64,000 bases of DNA, from positions 744,001-808,000 of the forward strand of contig JAWHQI010000523.1 in assembly GCA_033032865.1 (NCBI GenBank), given 5' to 3'. Under the pieces are notes generated by a model, which saw only the letters and a list, made by a program, of their open reading frames with translations, did no database searches and was not told the origin of the DNA. Source of the stretch: Dactylorhiza incarnata (taxonomy: Eukaryota > Streptophyta > Magnoliopsida > Asparagales > Orchidaceae). The position numbers and the translations under genes were made by a program. Shown one piece after another: positions 12,890 to 23,329 of the stretch; the stretch's first letter is position 1; each line of letters begins with the position of its first letter.

Positions 12890-13485
12890 GCAGGGGCGGT
12901 CTCCTTCCTCAGGTCGCCCAGCCGGGGCAGCCTCCTCCTTTAGACCGCGCGGGTAGGCGGTCTCGTCGTTCATACTGCGCGGGTAGACGACCTCCCTCTT
13001 CAGACCCAGCAGGGGCGGCCTCCTCCTTTAGACCGCGCGGGTAGGCGGTCTCGTCCTTCAGACCGCGCGGGTAGGAGGCCTCCCTCTTCAGACCCAGCAG
13101 GGGCGGCCTCCTCCTTTAGACCGCGCGGGTAGGCGGTCTCGTCCTTCAGACCGTGCGGGTAGGCGGCCTCCCCCTTCAGACCCAGCAGGGGCGGCCTCCT
13201 CCTTTAGACCGCGCGGGTAGGCGATCTCGTCCTTCAGACCGCGCGGGTAGGCGGCCTCCCCCTTCAGACCCAGTAGGGGCGGCCTCCTCCTTTAGACCGT
13301 GCAGGTAGGCGGTCTCCTCCTTTAGACCGCGCGGGTAGGCGGTCTCGTCTTTCAGACCGCGCGGGTAGGAGGCCTCCCCCTTCAGACCCAGAAGGGGCGG
13401 CCTCCTCCTTTAGACCGCGCGGGTAGGCAGTCTCGTCCTTCAGACCGCGCGGGTAGGCTGTCTCCATTGTTCAGACCGCGCGGGT
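12890..13485 (+). repeat. GC-rich tandem array in U3 of D 5' LTR (~88-bp unit of three ~29-bp parts)
   Basis: The unit consists of GACCGCGCGGGTAGGCGGTC, a variant ending GGCGGCCTCC, and GACCCAGCAGGGGCGGCC, each followed by a C/T-rich link. Five to six units occur here against about four in the 3' LTR (18763-19215). Frames that open across it are low-complexity and are not genes. Confidence 0.88.
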
Positions 13486-13694
13486 AGGGATCCGGTCACC
13501 GGCTCACCGGAGGTGACGACATCGACCCAGAGCCTATAAATAGGACCCTCGATCATGAACAGAGGACAGGCAAGTTGGGGGACAAAACTGGCGGCTAGAA
13601 ATAGCCAGACCGCACCTACTAGCGGTCTGACCGACGAACTCCTAACTGCCAGTCCGGGCGGTCTCAACAACAGGCCGCGCGGCCTCAGCAAATA

Positions 13695-13831
13695 GCCCGG
13701 GCGAGCTGTCCGGGCGAGCTGTCCGGGCGACCTGTCGGGGCGACCTGTCCGGGCGACCTGTCCGGGCGACCTGTCCGGGCGACCTGTCCGGGCGACCTGT
13801 CCGGGCGAACTGTCCGGGCGACCTCAGCAAA
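13695..13831 (+). repeat. 13-bp minisatellite (GTCCGGGCGACCT) in D 5' LTR
   Basis: About ten tandem copies of GTCCGGGCGACCT and variants lie between the TATA box and the poly(A) signal, so they fall in the transcribed R region. The 3' LTR has only about three (19452-19490). Confidence 0.9.
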
Positions 13832-13936
13832 CAGCCCGAACGGCTTTCTTTTCTTACCCGCAACTCTCTTGTATTCATTGTATTTCCAAGTACTAAACAC
13901 AACGAGCTGTATTATAGATTATTAAATAAAGGGAAA

Positions 13937-13970
13937 GCCCGCCGCAGGAGTGGCATTTGCCGCGGCGGGC
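13937..13970 (+). promoter_or_regulatory. Conserved LTR bulged hairpin (D, 5' LTR)
   Basis: The stem is GCCCGCCGC / GCGGCGGGC, a perfect 9 bp. The bulge is AGGAGT, with inner stem GGC / GCC and loop ATTT. AATAAA is at 13925-13930. Confidence 0.78.
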
Positions 13971-14115
13971 GAAGTCTGTCCTCGCCGCAAGCTAACGGCC
14001 CCCTCTTCTTTTCTCTCGTTTAGCTCTTCATTTGCGACTCAAGTAACCAGCTACTCGACCACTACCCCCTCTCTTTCCTTCTCGAGGGCGTGGGGACAAT
14101 TTCGGCATCAACAGA

Positions 14116-14133
14116 AACACGCGACCTTCAGAT
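14116..14133 (+). promoter_or_regulatory. Primer binding site of D, complementary to internal tRNA-Phe
   Basis: AACACGCGACCTTCAGAT lies 2 nt after the LTR end. It has an 18-nt match to the complement of tRNA-Phe nucleotides ~38-55, and then diverges. Confidence 0.7.
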
Positions 14134-14154
14134 AGCGAGTGGTTGATGAACAAC

Positions 14155-14235
14155 AGTTGCAATGAAGATGCGAGATTTGGCCTAAAATACACTCAATTTT
14201 AAAACGGCCATAACTTTTGATCCGGGTGTCGGAAT
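14155..14235 (+). repeat. Satellite-like segment in the leader of D
   Basis: This stretch aligns with one satellite monomer of the flanking arrays: TTGCAATGAAGATGCGAGAT, then ACACTCAA, TTTTAAAA, and CATAACTTTTGATCCGG. It is about three-quarters identical by eye over ~75 bp. The antisense translation also matches the satellite one (RIKSYG). Confidence 0.7.
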
Positions 14236-14390
14236 TCAGAAATTCAAAGCCCGACGCGACCGTCTTGAGCCGAACTATCCAAAAATTGAACGGGCTTCCC
14301 CGTTCAGGCACTTTGCAGCCCTCAGATTTCAAAAATTTGGCTCCGTTTGAAAGTTATTTTAGTTTTTCTATTTCGACAATTCTTGTTTTC

Positions 14391-15744
14391 ATGGATCATC
14401 CGTCAGAAGGCCCCGAGCATCCTTCCAATCATCTTGAAGTTCCTGTTCAAAGTAGCGACATAAACCCCCTATTAGCAGGGATCACCCACATTGAAAGACA
14501 AGAGGATTCTCAACTTAATACTATAGCAGCTACTTATGACAAGCCTTCTAGCAGTCATCTAGAGCATTCGTTACAACCTGAAGCAGCAAGACTCTCTATT
14601 CCTAATCATGAGTCTCATATGGTTAGTATGGGTGATCCCCCTTACCTTGTTGATAGACTAATAATTCCTGCAGGAGAAGAACAAGAGCCTTCCCCATTAT
14701 CGAACAAAATCCGTTGGGAAGTAGTCCCGAATGATTTCAAGGAGCCTCGTCTACCAGTCTATTCTGGAATGAGTGATCCAGTTTTTCATCTGCAAGCCTT
14801 TGAGGCAGCCACTTCACTAAGAATTCTATCAGATGGTATCAAGTGTAAACTTCTCATCATGACCTTTGACGGTCAAGTTCTAGATTGGTTCTATCATTTG
14901 CCATCTCAATCGATCAATTGCTTCGGGGATCTTCGAAGAGAATTTTATTTGAGGTTCAACACTTTAAGGAAACGTAAGAGAGGTCTACCAGCTCTTTTTC
15001 AGATCAAGCAAATGGATAGCGAATCCACAGCTCACTTCATCGATCGCTTTCAAAAAGAAATCCTTGATGTTGTTAATGCTGATCAAAGTCTCTATAAACA
15101 TGCCTTAATTAATGGTCTCCAGGAAGGTCCTCTTAAGTTTGAAGTCACCATGAAAGAGCCAGAATCTTATGCTCATCTTATTGAAATAGCAAATCAGTTC
15201 ATTAAGGCCGAGGATGCGAACCCCCGATTATTTTGCTTCTTTAATTCAGAGGCCTCAACAACAACAGAACGATTATTCTTCTCATGGTCATCCTCCTATC
15301 AATCGTCGTGGCTATTTGTTAGAATATGAACAAGGTCCCAACTTATCATCTCAACGTGAAATATGCTATGATTATGAGCATCTATCTGCTTCTCCAAGTA
15401 TCCTGCAGCTAAATCAATCAGAGATATGCCTTGTCAACCCTTATATCTCAACTCTAGCTTATGATTACAAGTCATGTAATTCTACTCGCTCAAATAAGCA
15501 AGATAAGTTTCGAGGAAGGTATACAAGTTTGACTATCTCAATGAAAGAAGTTCTTCAGATTATCCAGCAAGAACCTGGTTTTACGAGACCTTCTCTCATG
15601 CGACCTGATCATAGGAATTGTCACAAAGATTTGTTTTGTCAATACCACATGTGTGTGGGTCATGATACAGAAAAGTGTCGCGCTCTACATAAGCTTGTAG
15701 AGAAGTTATTGAAAGAAGGCAAACTGCAGGAATATGTTGCTTAA
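14391..15744 (+). pseudogene. gag: gag of element D, one frameshift
   Basis: The likely start is ATG 14391 (MDHPSEGPEHPSNH). The N-terminal part is Ser/Pro/His-rich and unlike A, B and C. The capsid domain is about 14710-15230 (FKEPRLPVYSG, FDGQVLDWFYHL, EGPLKFEV) and is homologous to gag of A, B and C but well diverged. A one-base gain in the run AACCCCCGATTAT near 15228 shifts the frame. The second frame continues DYFASLIQRP to the C-x2-H-x4-H-x4-C knuckle (FCQYHMCVGHDTEKC) near 15636-15677, and ends at 15744 in KEGKLQEYVA. The true terminus corresponds to the gag-protease boundary in relatives, so D encodes gag alone. If the frameshift is real, the product would be truncated after the capsid. 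Confidence 0.88.
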
Positions 15745-15911
15745 AAATATAATTGTAAAGTCTTTTCTAGCAATATTGGTCACTCACTCGATGCTAGATC
15801 CATTTTCATTGGCAAAAAGGTTCGTCTTAAGGCCAGAGCTCTTTCAGTTATGTTTGCATTAGTTCTTTCCTTTAAATACATACATGGTTGAATATGGCTC
15901 GTGAATGTTGT
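15745..15911 (+). other. Unique spacer after gag of D
   Basis: AT-rich sequence without a recognisable domain. I see no remnant of protease or RT in any frame. Confidence 0.6.
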
Positions 15912-16543
15912 GGCAATCAAACCCATCTCCTTGATGGTCGCCAAAATCTTTAAAGGCAATCAAACCCATCTCCTTGATGGTCGCCAAAATCTTAAAAGGC
16001 AATCAAACCCATCTCCTTGATGGTCACCAAAATCTTAAAAGGCAATCAAACCCATCTCCTTGATGGTCGCCAAAATCTTAAAAGGCAATCAAACCCATCT
16101 CCTTGATGGTCGCCAAAATCTTAAAAGGCAATCAAACCCATCTCCTTGATGGTCGCCAAAATCTTTAAAGGCAATCAAACCCATCTCCTTGATGGTCACC
16201 AAAAGCTTAAAAGGCAATCAAACCCATCTCCTTGATGGTCGCCAAAATCTTAAAAGGCAATCAAACCCATCTCCTTGATGGTCGCCGAAATCTTAAAAAG
16301 GCAATCAAACCCATCTTTCGATGGTCGCACAAATCTTAAAAGGAAATCAAACCCATCCCCATGATGGTCGCCAAAATCTTTAGAGGCAATCAAACCCATC
16401 TCCTTGATGGTCGCCAAAATCTTAAAAGGCAATCAAACTCATCTCCTTGATGGTCGCCAAAATCTTAAAAAGGCAATCAAACTCATCCCTTAATGGTCGC
16501 CCAAATCTTTAAAAGCAATTGAACCCATCTTTTGATGGTCGCC
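15912..16543 (+). repeat. 43-bp tandem array in D (~15 units)
   Basis: The unit begins GGCAATCAAACCCATCTCC and contains TTGATGGTCGCC and AAAATCTT. Each unit can form CCATC / GATGG around a 4-5-nt loop, with an outer GGC / GCC. Later units are degenerate. There are no spacers of varied sequence, so it is not a CRISPR array. Confidence 0.93.
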
Positions 16544-16730
16544 CCATTACGGTTTCATCTTTATATCCACATTATAGTGGTTGCTCCAATTGAGCATTAC
16601 TACTTCTTTTGCATATGATACATAGGCTATGCTAGCTTCTTGCTTACAAATGAAGTGAATATCACCACGTCGTATCGAGACATCCAAAAACTTCTTTTCT
16701 ATAGATGTTTATATGAAAAGATGAATAGGT

Positions 16731-18560
16731 GGTTGCGAGTTTTCCTCAGGTACTCGCATTATGAAGTTTCTTTTATACCTGCTTTAAGTTCTCTTTTGCA
16801 GAGATTAGCAGGTGCGCGAGTTCTCTTCAGGTACTCGCGTTATGTTTTTTACCTGCTTTGAATTCTCTTTTGCAGAGATTTGCAGGTGTTCGCGAGTTCT
16901 CTTCAGGTACTCGCGTTATATTATATTTTATACCTGCTGTGAGTTCTCTTTTGCAGAGATTAGCAGGTGTTCGCGAGTTCTTTTTAGGTACTCGCGTTAT
17001 GTTTCATACCTGCTTTGAATTCTCTTTTGCAGAGATTTGCAGGTGTTCGCGAGTTCTTTTCAGGTACTCGCGTTATGTTTCATACCTGCTTTGAATTCTC
17101 TTTTGCAGAAATTTGCAGGTTTTCGCGAGTTCTCTTCAGGTACTCGCGTTATGTTTTTTACCTGCTTTGAATTCTTTTTTGCAGAGATTTGCAGGTGTTC
17201 GCGAGTTCTCTTCAGGTACTCGCGTTATGTTTTTTACCTGCTTTAAATTCTCTTTTGCAGAGATTTGCAGGTGTTCGCGAGTTCTCTTCAGGTACTCGCG
17301 TTATATTATATTTCATACCTGCTTTGAGTTATCTTTTGCAGAGATTAGCAGGTATTCGCGAGTTCTCTTCAGGTACTCACGTTATAGATTGTTTTATATC
17401 TGCTCTTGAGTTCTCTTTTGCAGAGATTAGCAGGTGTTCGCGAGTTCTTTTCAGGTACTCGCGTTATGTTTCATACCTGCTTTGAATTCTCTTTTGCAGA
17501 GATTTGCAGGTGTTCGCGAGTTCTCTTCAGGTACTCGCGTTATGTTTTTTACCTGCTTTGAATTCTCTTTTGCAGAGATTTGCAGGTGTTCGCGAGTTCT
17601 CTTCAGGTACTCGCGTTATATTATATTTTATACTTGCTGTGAGTTCTCTTTTGCAGAGATTAGCAGGTGTTCGCGAGTTCTTTTCAGGTACTCGCGTTAT
17701 TTTTCATACCTGCTTTGAGTTCTCTTTTTGCAGAGATTAGCATATGTTCGCGAGGTATCTTCAGGTACTCGCATTATATTTCATACCTGCTTTGAGTTTT
17801 CTTTTACAGAAATTAGCAGGTGATCGCGAGTTTCCTTCAGGTACTCGCGTTATATTCTTTTATACCTGCTTTGAGTTTTCTTTTACAGAAATTAGCAGGT
17901 GATCGCGAGTTTCCTTCAGGTACTCGCGTTATATTCGTTTATATCTGCTTTAAGTTTTCTTTTACAGAAATTAGCAGGTGATCGCGAGTTTCCTTCAGGT
18001 ACTCGCGTTATATTCTTTTATACCTGCTTTAAGTTTTCTTTTACAGAAATTTGCAGGTGTTCGCGAGTTCTCTTCAGGTACTCGCGTTATATTATATTTT
18101 ATACCTGCTGTGAGTTCTCTTTTGCAGAGATTAGCAGGTGTTCGCGAGTTCTTTTCAGGTACTCGCGTTATTTTTCATACCTGCTTTGAGTTCTCTTTTT
18201 GCAGAGATTAGCAGATGTTCGCGAGGTATCTTCAGGTACTCGCATTATATTTCATACCTGCTTTGAGTTTTGTTTTACAGAAATTAGCAGGTGATCGCGA
18301 GTTTCCTTCAGGTACTCGCGTTATATTCTTTTATACCTGCTTTAAGTTTTCTTTTACAGAAATTAGCAGGTGATTGCGAGTTTCCTTCAGATACTCGCGT
18401 TATATTCTTTTATATCTGCTTTAAGTTTTCTTTTGCAGAAATTAGCATTTGATCGCGAGTTTCCTTCAGGTACTCGTGTGTTCCTATCTCTTTCTGCATG
18501 CTATAATTTTTGCCTTGCAGAGGTTAGCATCTATTGGCAAGTCATGAGCAGGTACTTGCT
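16731..18560 (+). repeat. ~76-80-bp tandem array in D with two hairpins per unit (~23 units)
   Basis: Each unit has CGCGAGT / ACTCGCG around an 11-nt loop (TCTCTTCAGGT) and ACCTGC(T) / (A)GCAGGT around a ~25-nt loop that contains TTCTCTTTTGCAGAGA. Units are 76 bp, or ~80 bp where ATTAT is inserted. The last unit changes the first stem to GCAAGT / ACTTGC and the second to ATGCTA / TAGCAT, so pairing is kept. The frames of ~70-98 codons that run through it are repeat translations. Confidence 0.92.
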
Positions 18561-18663
18561 CTCTCCTTCTCTTATCCTTGTTCTAGCAATTTGTGAGAGG
18601 CGGATCACGATTTTTGTGGGTAAGTCCTACTTTTTCGAAGTTCTTTATGGAACTTGAAAAAGT

Positions 18664-18673
18664 GCGGGGATTA
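18664..18673 (+). promoter_or_regulatory. Polypurine tract of D
   Basis: GCGGGGATTA directly precedes the 3' LTR (18674). The same ten bases precede the 3' LTR of A, B and C. Confidence 0.8.
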
Positions 18674-19777
18674 TGATTACCCAGAAATCGGCGATCCTTT
18701 TCGAGAAGATTTTTCTGCGTTTCTCCTACAGGTCATGCGGCTAGGGATCTCCTGCCCGCCCAGCAGGGGCGGTCTCCTTCCTCAGGTCGCCCAGCCGGGG
18801 CAGCCTCCTCCTTTAGGCCGCGCGGGTAGGCGGTCTCGTCCTTCAGACCGCGCGGGTAGGCGGCCTCCCTCTTCAGACCCAGCAGGGGCGGCCTCCTCCT
18901 TTAGACCGCGCGGGTAGGCGGTCTCGTCCTTCAGACCGCGCGGGTAGGCGGCCTCCCCCTTCAGACCCAGCAGGGGCGGCCTCCTCCTTTAGACCGCGCG
19001 GGTAAGCGGTCTCGTCCTTCAGACCGCGTGGGTAGGCGGCCTCCCCCTTTAGACCCAGTAGGGGCGACCTCCTCCTTTAGACCGCGCGGGTAGGCGGTCT
19101 CGTCCTTCAGACCGCGCGGGTAGGCGGCCTCCCCCTTCAGACCCAGCAGGGGCGGCCTCCTTTTTTAGACCGCGCGGGTAGGCGGTCTCGTCCTTCAGAC
19201 TGCGCGGGTAGGCGGTCTCCATTGTTCAGACCGCGCGGGTAGGGATCCGATCACCGGCTCACCAGAGGTGACGACATCGACACAGAGCCTATAAATAGGA
19301 CCCTCGACCATGAACAGAGGACAGGCAAGTTGGGGGACAAAACTGGCGGCTAGAAATAGCCAGACCGCACCTACTAGCGGTCTGACCGACGAACTCCTAA
19401 CTGCCAGTCCGGGCGGTCTCAACAACAGGCCGGGCGGCCTCAGCAAACAGCCCGGGCGACCTGTCCGGGCGACCTGTCCGGGCGACCTCAGCAAACAGCC
19501 CGAACGGCTTTCTTTTCTTACCCGTAACTCTCTTGTATTCATTGTATTTCCAAGTACTAAACACAACGAGCTGTAATACAGATTATTAAATAAAGGGAAA
19601 GCCCGCCGCAGGAGTGGCATTTGCCGCGGCGGGCGAAGTCTGGCCTCGCCGCAAGCTAGCGGCCCCCTCTTCTTTTCTCTCGTTCAGCTCTTCATTTGCG
19701 ACTCAAGTAACCAGCTACTCGACCACTACCCCCTCTCTTTCCTTCTCGAGGGCGTGGGGACAATTTCGGCATCAACA
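18674..19777 (+). mobile_element. 3' LTR of element D
   Basis: It starts TGATTACCCAGAAATCGG (TGTTT in the 5' LTR) and ends GGCATCAACA, 1104 bp. TATAAATA is at 19290-19297 and AATAAA at 19589-19594. Confidence 0.93.
19601..19634 (+). promoter_or_regulatory. Conserved LTR bulged hairpin (D, 3' LTR)
   Basis: Same as in the 5' LTR: GCCCGCCGC / GCGGCGGGC, perfect. Confidence 0.78.
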
Positions 19778-19782
19778 TCATC
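19778..19782. repeat. Target-site duplication of element D (right)
   Basis: TCATC, matching 12795-12799. Confidence 0.97.
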
Positions 19783-22490
19783 AAATTAAAATGCACAAAC
19801 CTGACATCCCGCACACTTCATTTATCACTAACGATGGGTGTTACTGCTATCTCGTAATGCCATTCGGTCTTAAAAATGCGGGCGCAACATACCAAAGAAT
19901 GATGGATACCGTCTTTAAGCATCAAAAAGGCAGGAATCTTGAAGTTTACGTTGATGACCTTCTTTTAAAAAGTAAAACATTCTCATTACACCTGAAAGAC
20001 CTCGCAGAGACGTTCGATACTCTACGGAGGTTCAAGTTGAAGTTAAACCCGTTGAAATGTGTGTTTGGGGCAAACAAGGGGAAGTTTCTTGGGCATCTCT
20101 TGACTCCTAACGGCCTTGCACCGAATCCAGACAAGGTGAGGGCCATCCTTGATATGATCCCTCCTCGAAATACTAAAGAAGTTCAGCAGCTTGGGGGAAG
20201 ATTGGCAGGATTGAGCAGGTTTATCTCCAAATCCAGAGATAAGAGTGCCCCATTCTTTAAGATACTACGAGGAGGATCAAAGTTCGAATGGAGCGAGGAG
20301 TGTAACAAGGCTTTTGAGCAGCTGAAAGAACAGTTAACCTCGACTCCACTACTCCAAAGTCCCCGTTAGGGAGAAATGTTATTCTTATATCTGGGAGTCG
20401 GCCCGGATGCAGTGAGTTCTGTCCTCGTTCGGGAGGAGAAGAAGAGGCAGTTTCCAATATACTATGTCAGCCATATTCTAAAAGATGCAGAAACCAGATA
20501 CTCGATCTTGGAGAAACTGGCCCTGGCCTTGGTTATGTCGGCGCGAAAGCTTCGCCCCTATTTTCAAGCTCATTCCATCCAAGTTATTACAGATCATCCT
20601 TTAAAAAATATTCTTGAAAAGCCAGATCATTCAGGGAGGTTAGCAAAATGGGCCATTGAACTAAGCGAATTTGAGATATCCTACATCCCTCGGACAGCGA
20701 TCAAAGCGCAAATTTTGGCAGACTTCTTGGTATATACAACAGAACCTGGTTCCGAACAGGCGGTGCAATCTCCTTTAGCTTGGGTTATTTATGTGGATGG
20801 GGCTTCTGGCAGAAACTCTGTGGGGGTCGGAGTAGTATTGATCAGCCCGAATGGAATCAGGCTGGAGCAAGCTATCAAGTTCTTCTTTCCAGTTACAAAT
20901 AACCAGGCAGAATATGAGGCACTCTTGGCAGGGTTGAGACTTGCGAAAGAGTTGGGCATAGAACATGTACATGTTAGAACTGATTCACTGGAAATGGCTT
21001 CTCAGGTCTTGGGGAATTATGAGACAAGGGAGCCAATTCTGAGGAAATATCTATTGTTAGCTAAAAGGGAAGTCAGAAGATTCAAGTCATTCATCATTGA
21101 GCATATTCCGAGGACACAAAATGAGGAGGCAGATGAGTTGTCCAAGTTCGGTCTTCCGTCCGGGGGAGTGACATCTGAACTCTTTCATCCGGCAACAGAT
21201 GAGGCAGAACTCATGCAGATCGACCGCAATCCTTCGTGGAAGGACCCTTATGAACTTTTTCTGTCAAAGGGGGAATTTCATCATTCTATCAAGGATCGGA
21301 GAAGATTCAAAAGGAAGGCGACATATTATTATATGATAGCAGGAGTTCTCTACAGAAAGACCCTGATCTCTCCCTCAGCACGATGCATTTCGGAGGATGA
21401 AATCCCAATCATACTCCAGGAAGTTCATTCAGGGGAGTGCGGTAGTCATTCGGGAGCAAAGACTCTGGAGAAAAGAATCTTACGGCAGGGGTATTTTTGG
21501 CCAACCATGAGAAAGGATGCTGAAGCATTTGCCAAGCGATGTGTTCAGTGCCAAAAGTTCGCTCCTCTTCAGCATTTGCCTGCTCAGTCACTCAGGTCAA
21601 TAACTGCGCCGTGGCCTTTTGCAGTATGGGGAATGGATCTTATGGGACCTTTCCCAATAGCCAGCGGTCAGCGGCGTTTTATCATTGTGATGATCGATTA
21701 TTTCAGTAAGTGGATTGAGGCAAAAGCATTAGCAAGAGCTACTACCCAAATTGTCAGAAACTTCGTCTAGGGAGAAATCGTCTGCCGACATGGAATTCCG
21801 CTGGAAATCGTCACTGATAATAGCCCACAGTTCAACAATCCGGAGATGATAAGCTTTTGTGACCAGGTCGGAATTGATCTTCAGTTTGCCTCAGTACATC
21901 ATCCAAGGACCAATGGTCAAGTAGAGGCAGCAAACAGGCAAATCCGGCAGCTTTTGATGAAAAGAGTCTTGAATCAAAGAGGGAATTGGGCGGACCAACT
22001 TCCTTCCATCCTTTGGACTCTACGTACTACCCCGTCCTCAGCTACCGGGGAGACACCATTCAAATTATCTCATGGCTCGGAAGCTGTTGTTCCTATAGAA
22101 TTTGAGGTGATCACTCCAAGAGTTGTTTACGCCAAAGAAGGAGGAGAATCATGGATAGATGAAAATGATGAGGCTATCATGTATAGTCTAGATCTGATCG
22201 AAGAACTTCAGGATGAGGCAACAATCAGACAGGAGGAAGTTAAAAGGAGAATGGCAAAATATTTTGACAAGAATGTTAGAGTGAAACAATTTACAGTTGG
22301 GGATTTAGTACTAAAGAAGGTGGATGCTGCGGCCAGGTCCGGCAACGTCGGAAAACTAGATCCTAATTGGGCCGGACCCTTCATCATCAAAGAAGTACTA
22401 CAAAACAGGGCTTATCGCCTTCAGACGAGTGAAGGAAAAGACATCTCACGCACCTGGAGCGGTGACGATCTCAAATGGTTTTATCCTTAG
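19783..22490 (+). pseudogene. pol: C-terminal RT, RNase H, archaeal-type RNase H and integrase of element A
   Basis: This continues pol from 12799. RT catalytic YVDDLLL is at about 19948-19968. The connection/RNase H region runs to about 20690. A second, archaeal-type RNase H typical of Tat elements follows at about 20790-21140 (YVDGASGRNS, NNQAEYEA, RTDSLEMA, NEEADELSK). Integrase has the HHCC finger (HSGECGSH ... CVQC), the first catalytic Asp in GMDLMGPF near 21633, and VTDNSPQF near 21810. A Ser here replaces the Gly after DN found in B and C. NGQVEAANR supplies the Glu. The GPFIIKEV block closes the protein at 22490. TAG stops at 20367-20369 and 21768-21770 break it; the latter is TGG in C. 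No chromodomain is seen. Confidence 0.93.
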
Positions 22491-22846
22491 AATGTCCTCT
22501 TTTATTCTCTTACATTCATTGGATATTTTAATGAAAAGCTCTATACTGACACTTCTTCATGTCTGATTTTTTCCCTTTTATACTTTCTATACATCAAACT
22601 CACTGAACCGCGGAGACATCGCCAAGTTCCGCTTGAACCCCCTCGGATTGTAGTCATTAGCATAAAACCACGAAGATCATGTGTAGCGGGGAGTTTTCGC
22701 ACACGTGTAGTGGTAGCTTGTCAATTCCGGTGCGGCGGTCTTCAGAACCTTGGATCCCGGCTGATATCCGACACACCCCTGCATCAAGGGAGGTCTAGGT
22801 GAATGTTGGCTCTATCATGCCCCGAAAGGGATATAGTTACAGCTTT
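22491..22846 (+). other. Conserved noncoding block after pol (A)
   Basis: This ~350-bp block after the pol stop is alignable with B (32328-32685) and C (48669-49027). It includes CCCCCTCGGATTGTAGTC, GGGGAGTTTTCGCACACGTG, and CACCCCTGCATCAAGGGAGG. No frame is conserved among the three. It lies in the 3' part of the genomic RNA and is probably a cis-element region. Confidence 0.75.
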
Positions 22847-23247
22847 GATGATCTTTTTGAGGAAAGCAATGTCGGTATAGCCCCCGCGGCACAACCACAC
22901 CTGCCCAATTGATCATCTTAGTCTGTGACCATCGAATACTCCTAGGTACTCTCAAGCGATGCCTAAGCGGGACCCACAACTGAGTTGATCTCTCCGAGGA
23001 AAGCAATGTTCGCCGCCTAGGCCCACCTGCCCAATTGATCAACTCGGCTTGTAGCCCTAGGCAAGAGAGCATTCGAGTCGCTTACAACCCTTATGACCAC
23101 TTGAGGAAAGCAATGTTCGCCGCCTAGGCCCACCTGCCCATTTGGTCATCTGGGTCTGTACTTGTCTTTTTCTCTATTCCTACAACTCTTATGACCACCT
23201 GAGGAAAGCAATGTTCGCCGCTTAGGCCCACCTGCCCACTTGGTCAT
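22847..23247 (+). repeat. Four stem-loop repeats after pol (A)
   Basis: Units are at 22847-22917, 22982-23045, 23093-23149 and 23191-23247. The core is GAGGAAAGCAATGTTCGCCG then AGGCCCACCTGCCCA (altered in unit 1). Flanking arms pair differently in each unit: GATGATC / GATCATC, GAGTTGATC / GATCAACTC, ATGACCA / TGGTCAT (twice). Confidence 0.85.
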
Positions 23248-23329
23248 CTGAGTCTGTAGTCATCTTTTTATTGCATTACAGGTAATAATCTCACTCTATA
23301 TGGTTGTTATAGACCATTTAGAGAAAAGA

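Larger units (their letters stand above)
12800..14113 (+). mobile_element. 5' LTR of element D
   Basis: It starts TGTTTACCCAGAAATCGG and ends GGCATCAACA, 1314 bp. U3 contains a GC-rich tandem array, TATAAATA is at 13535-13542, a 13-bp minisatellite is at 13695-13831, and AATAAA is at 13925-13930 directly before the hairpin. It is 210 bp longer than the 3' LTR because both internal arrays have more copies. Confidence 0.93.
12800..19777 (+). mobile_element. Element D: non-autonomous gag-only LTR retrotransposon with hairpin arrays
   Basis: It is 6978 bp with TG...CA LTRs of 1314 and 1104 bp, TSD TCATC, the same internal tRNA-Phe primer site as A, B and C, and the same GCGGGGATTA tract before the 3' LTR. 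It has only gag and no protease, RT, RNase H or integrase remnants. In place of pol there are two tandem arrays, of 43-bp and ~76-bp units. Alignable LTR sequence differs by roughly 1.5% outside the repeats. It presumably depends on a Tat-type relative for replication, as shown by the shared cis-elements. No antisense X1 or X2 gene is present. Confidence 0.93.

Noticed and set aside
12890..13485. Long frames rich in Arg, Pro and Gly in the D LTR
   Set aside because: Low-complexity GC-rich tandem repeat in U3. The frames differ between the two LTRs.
15912..16543. Direct repeats that could suggest a CRISPR array
   Set aside because: There are no unique spacers, units abut directly, and the context is a plant retrotransposon.
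16640..18657. Many overlapping frames of 68-98 codons (FREFSSGTRV-like)
   Set aside because: They are translations of the 76-80-bp array in three frames and are not proteins.
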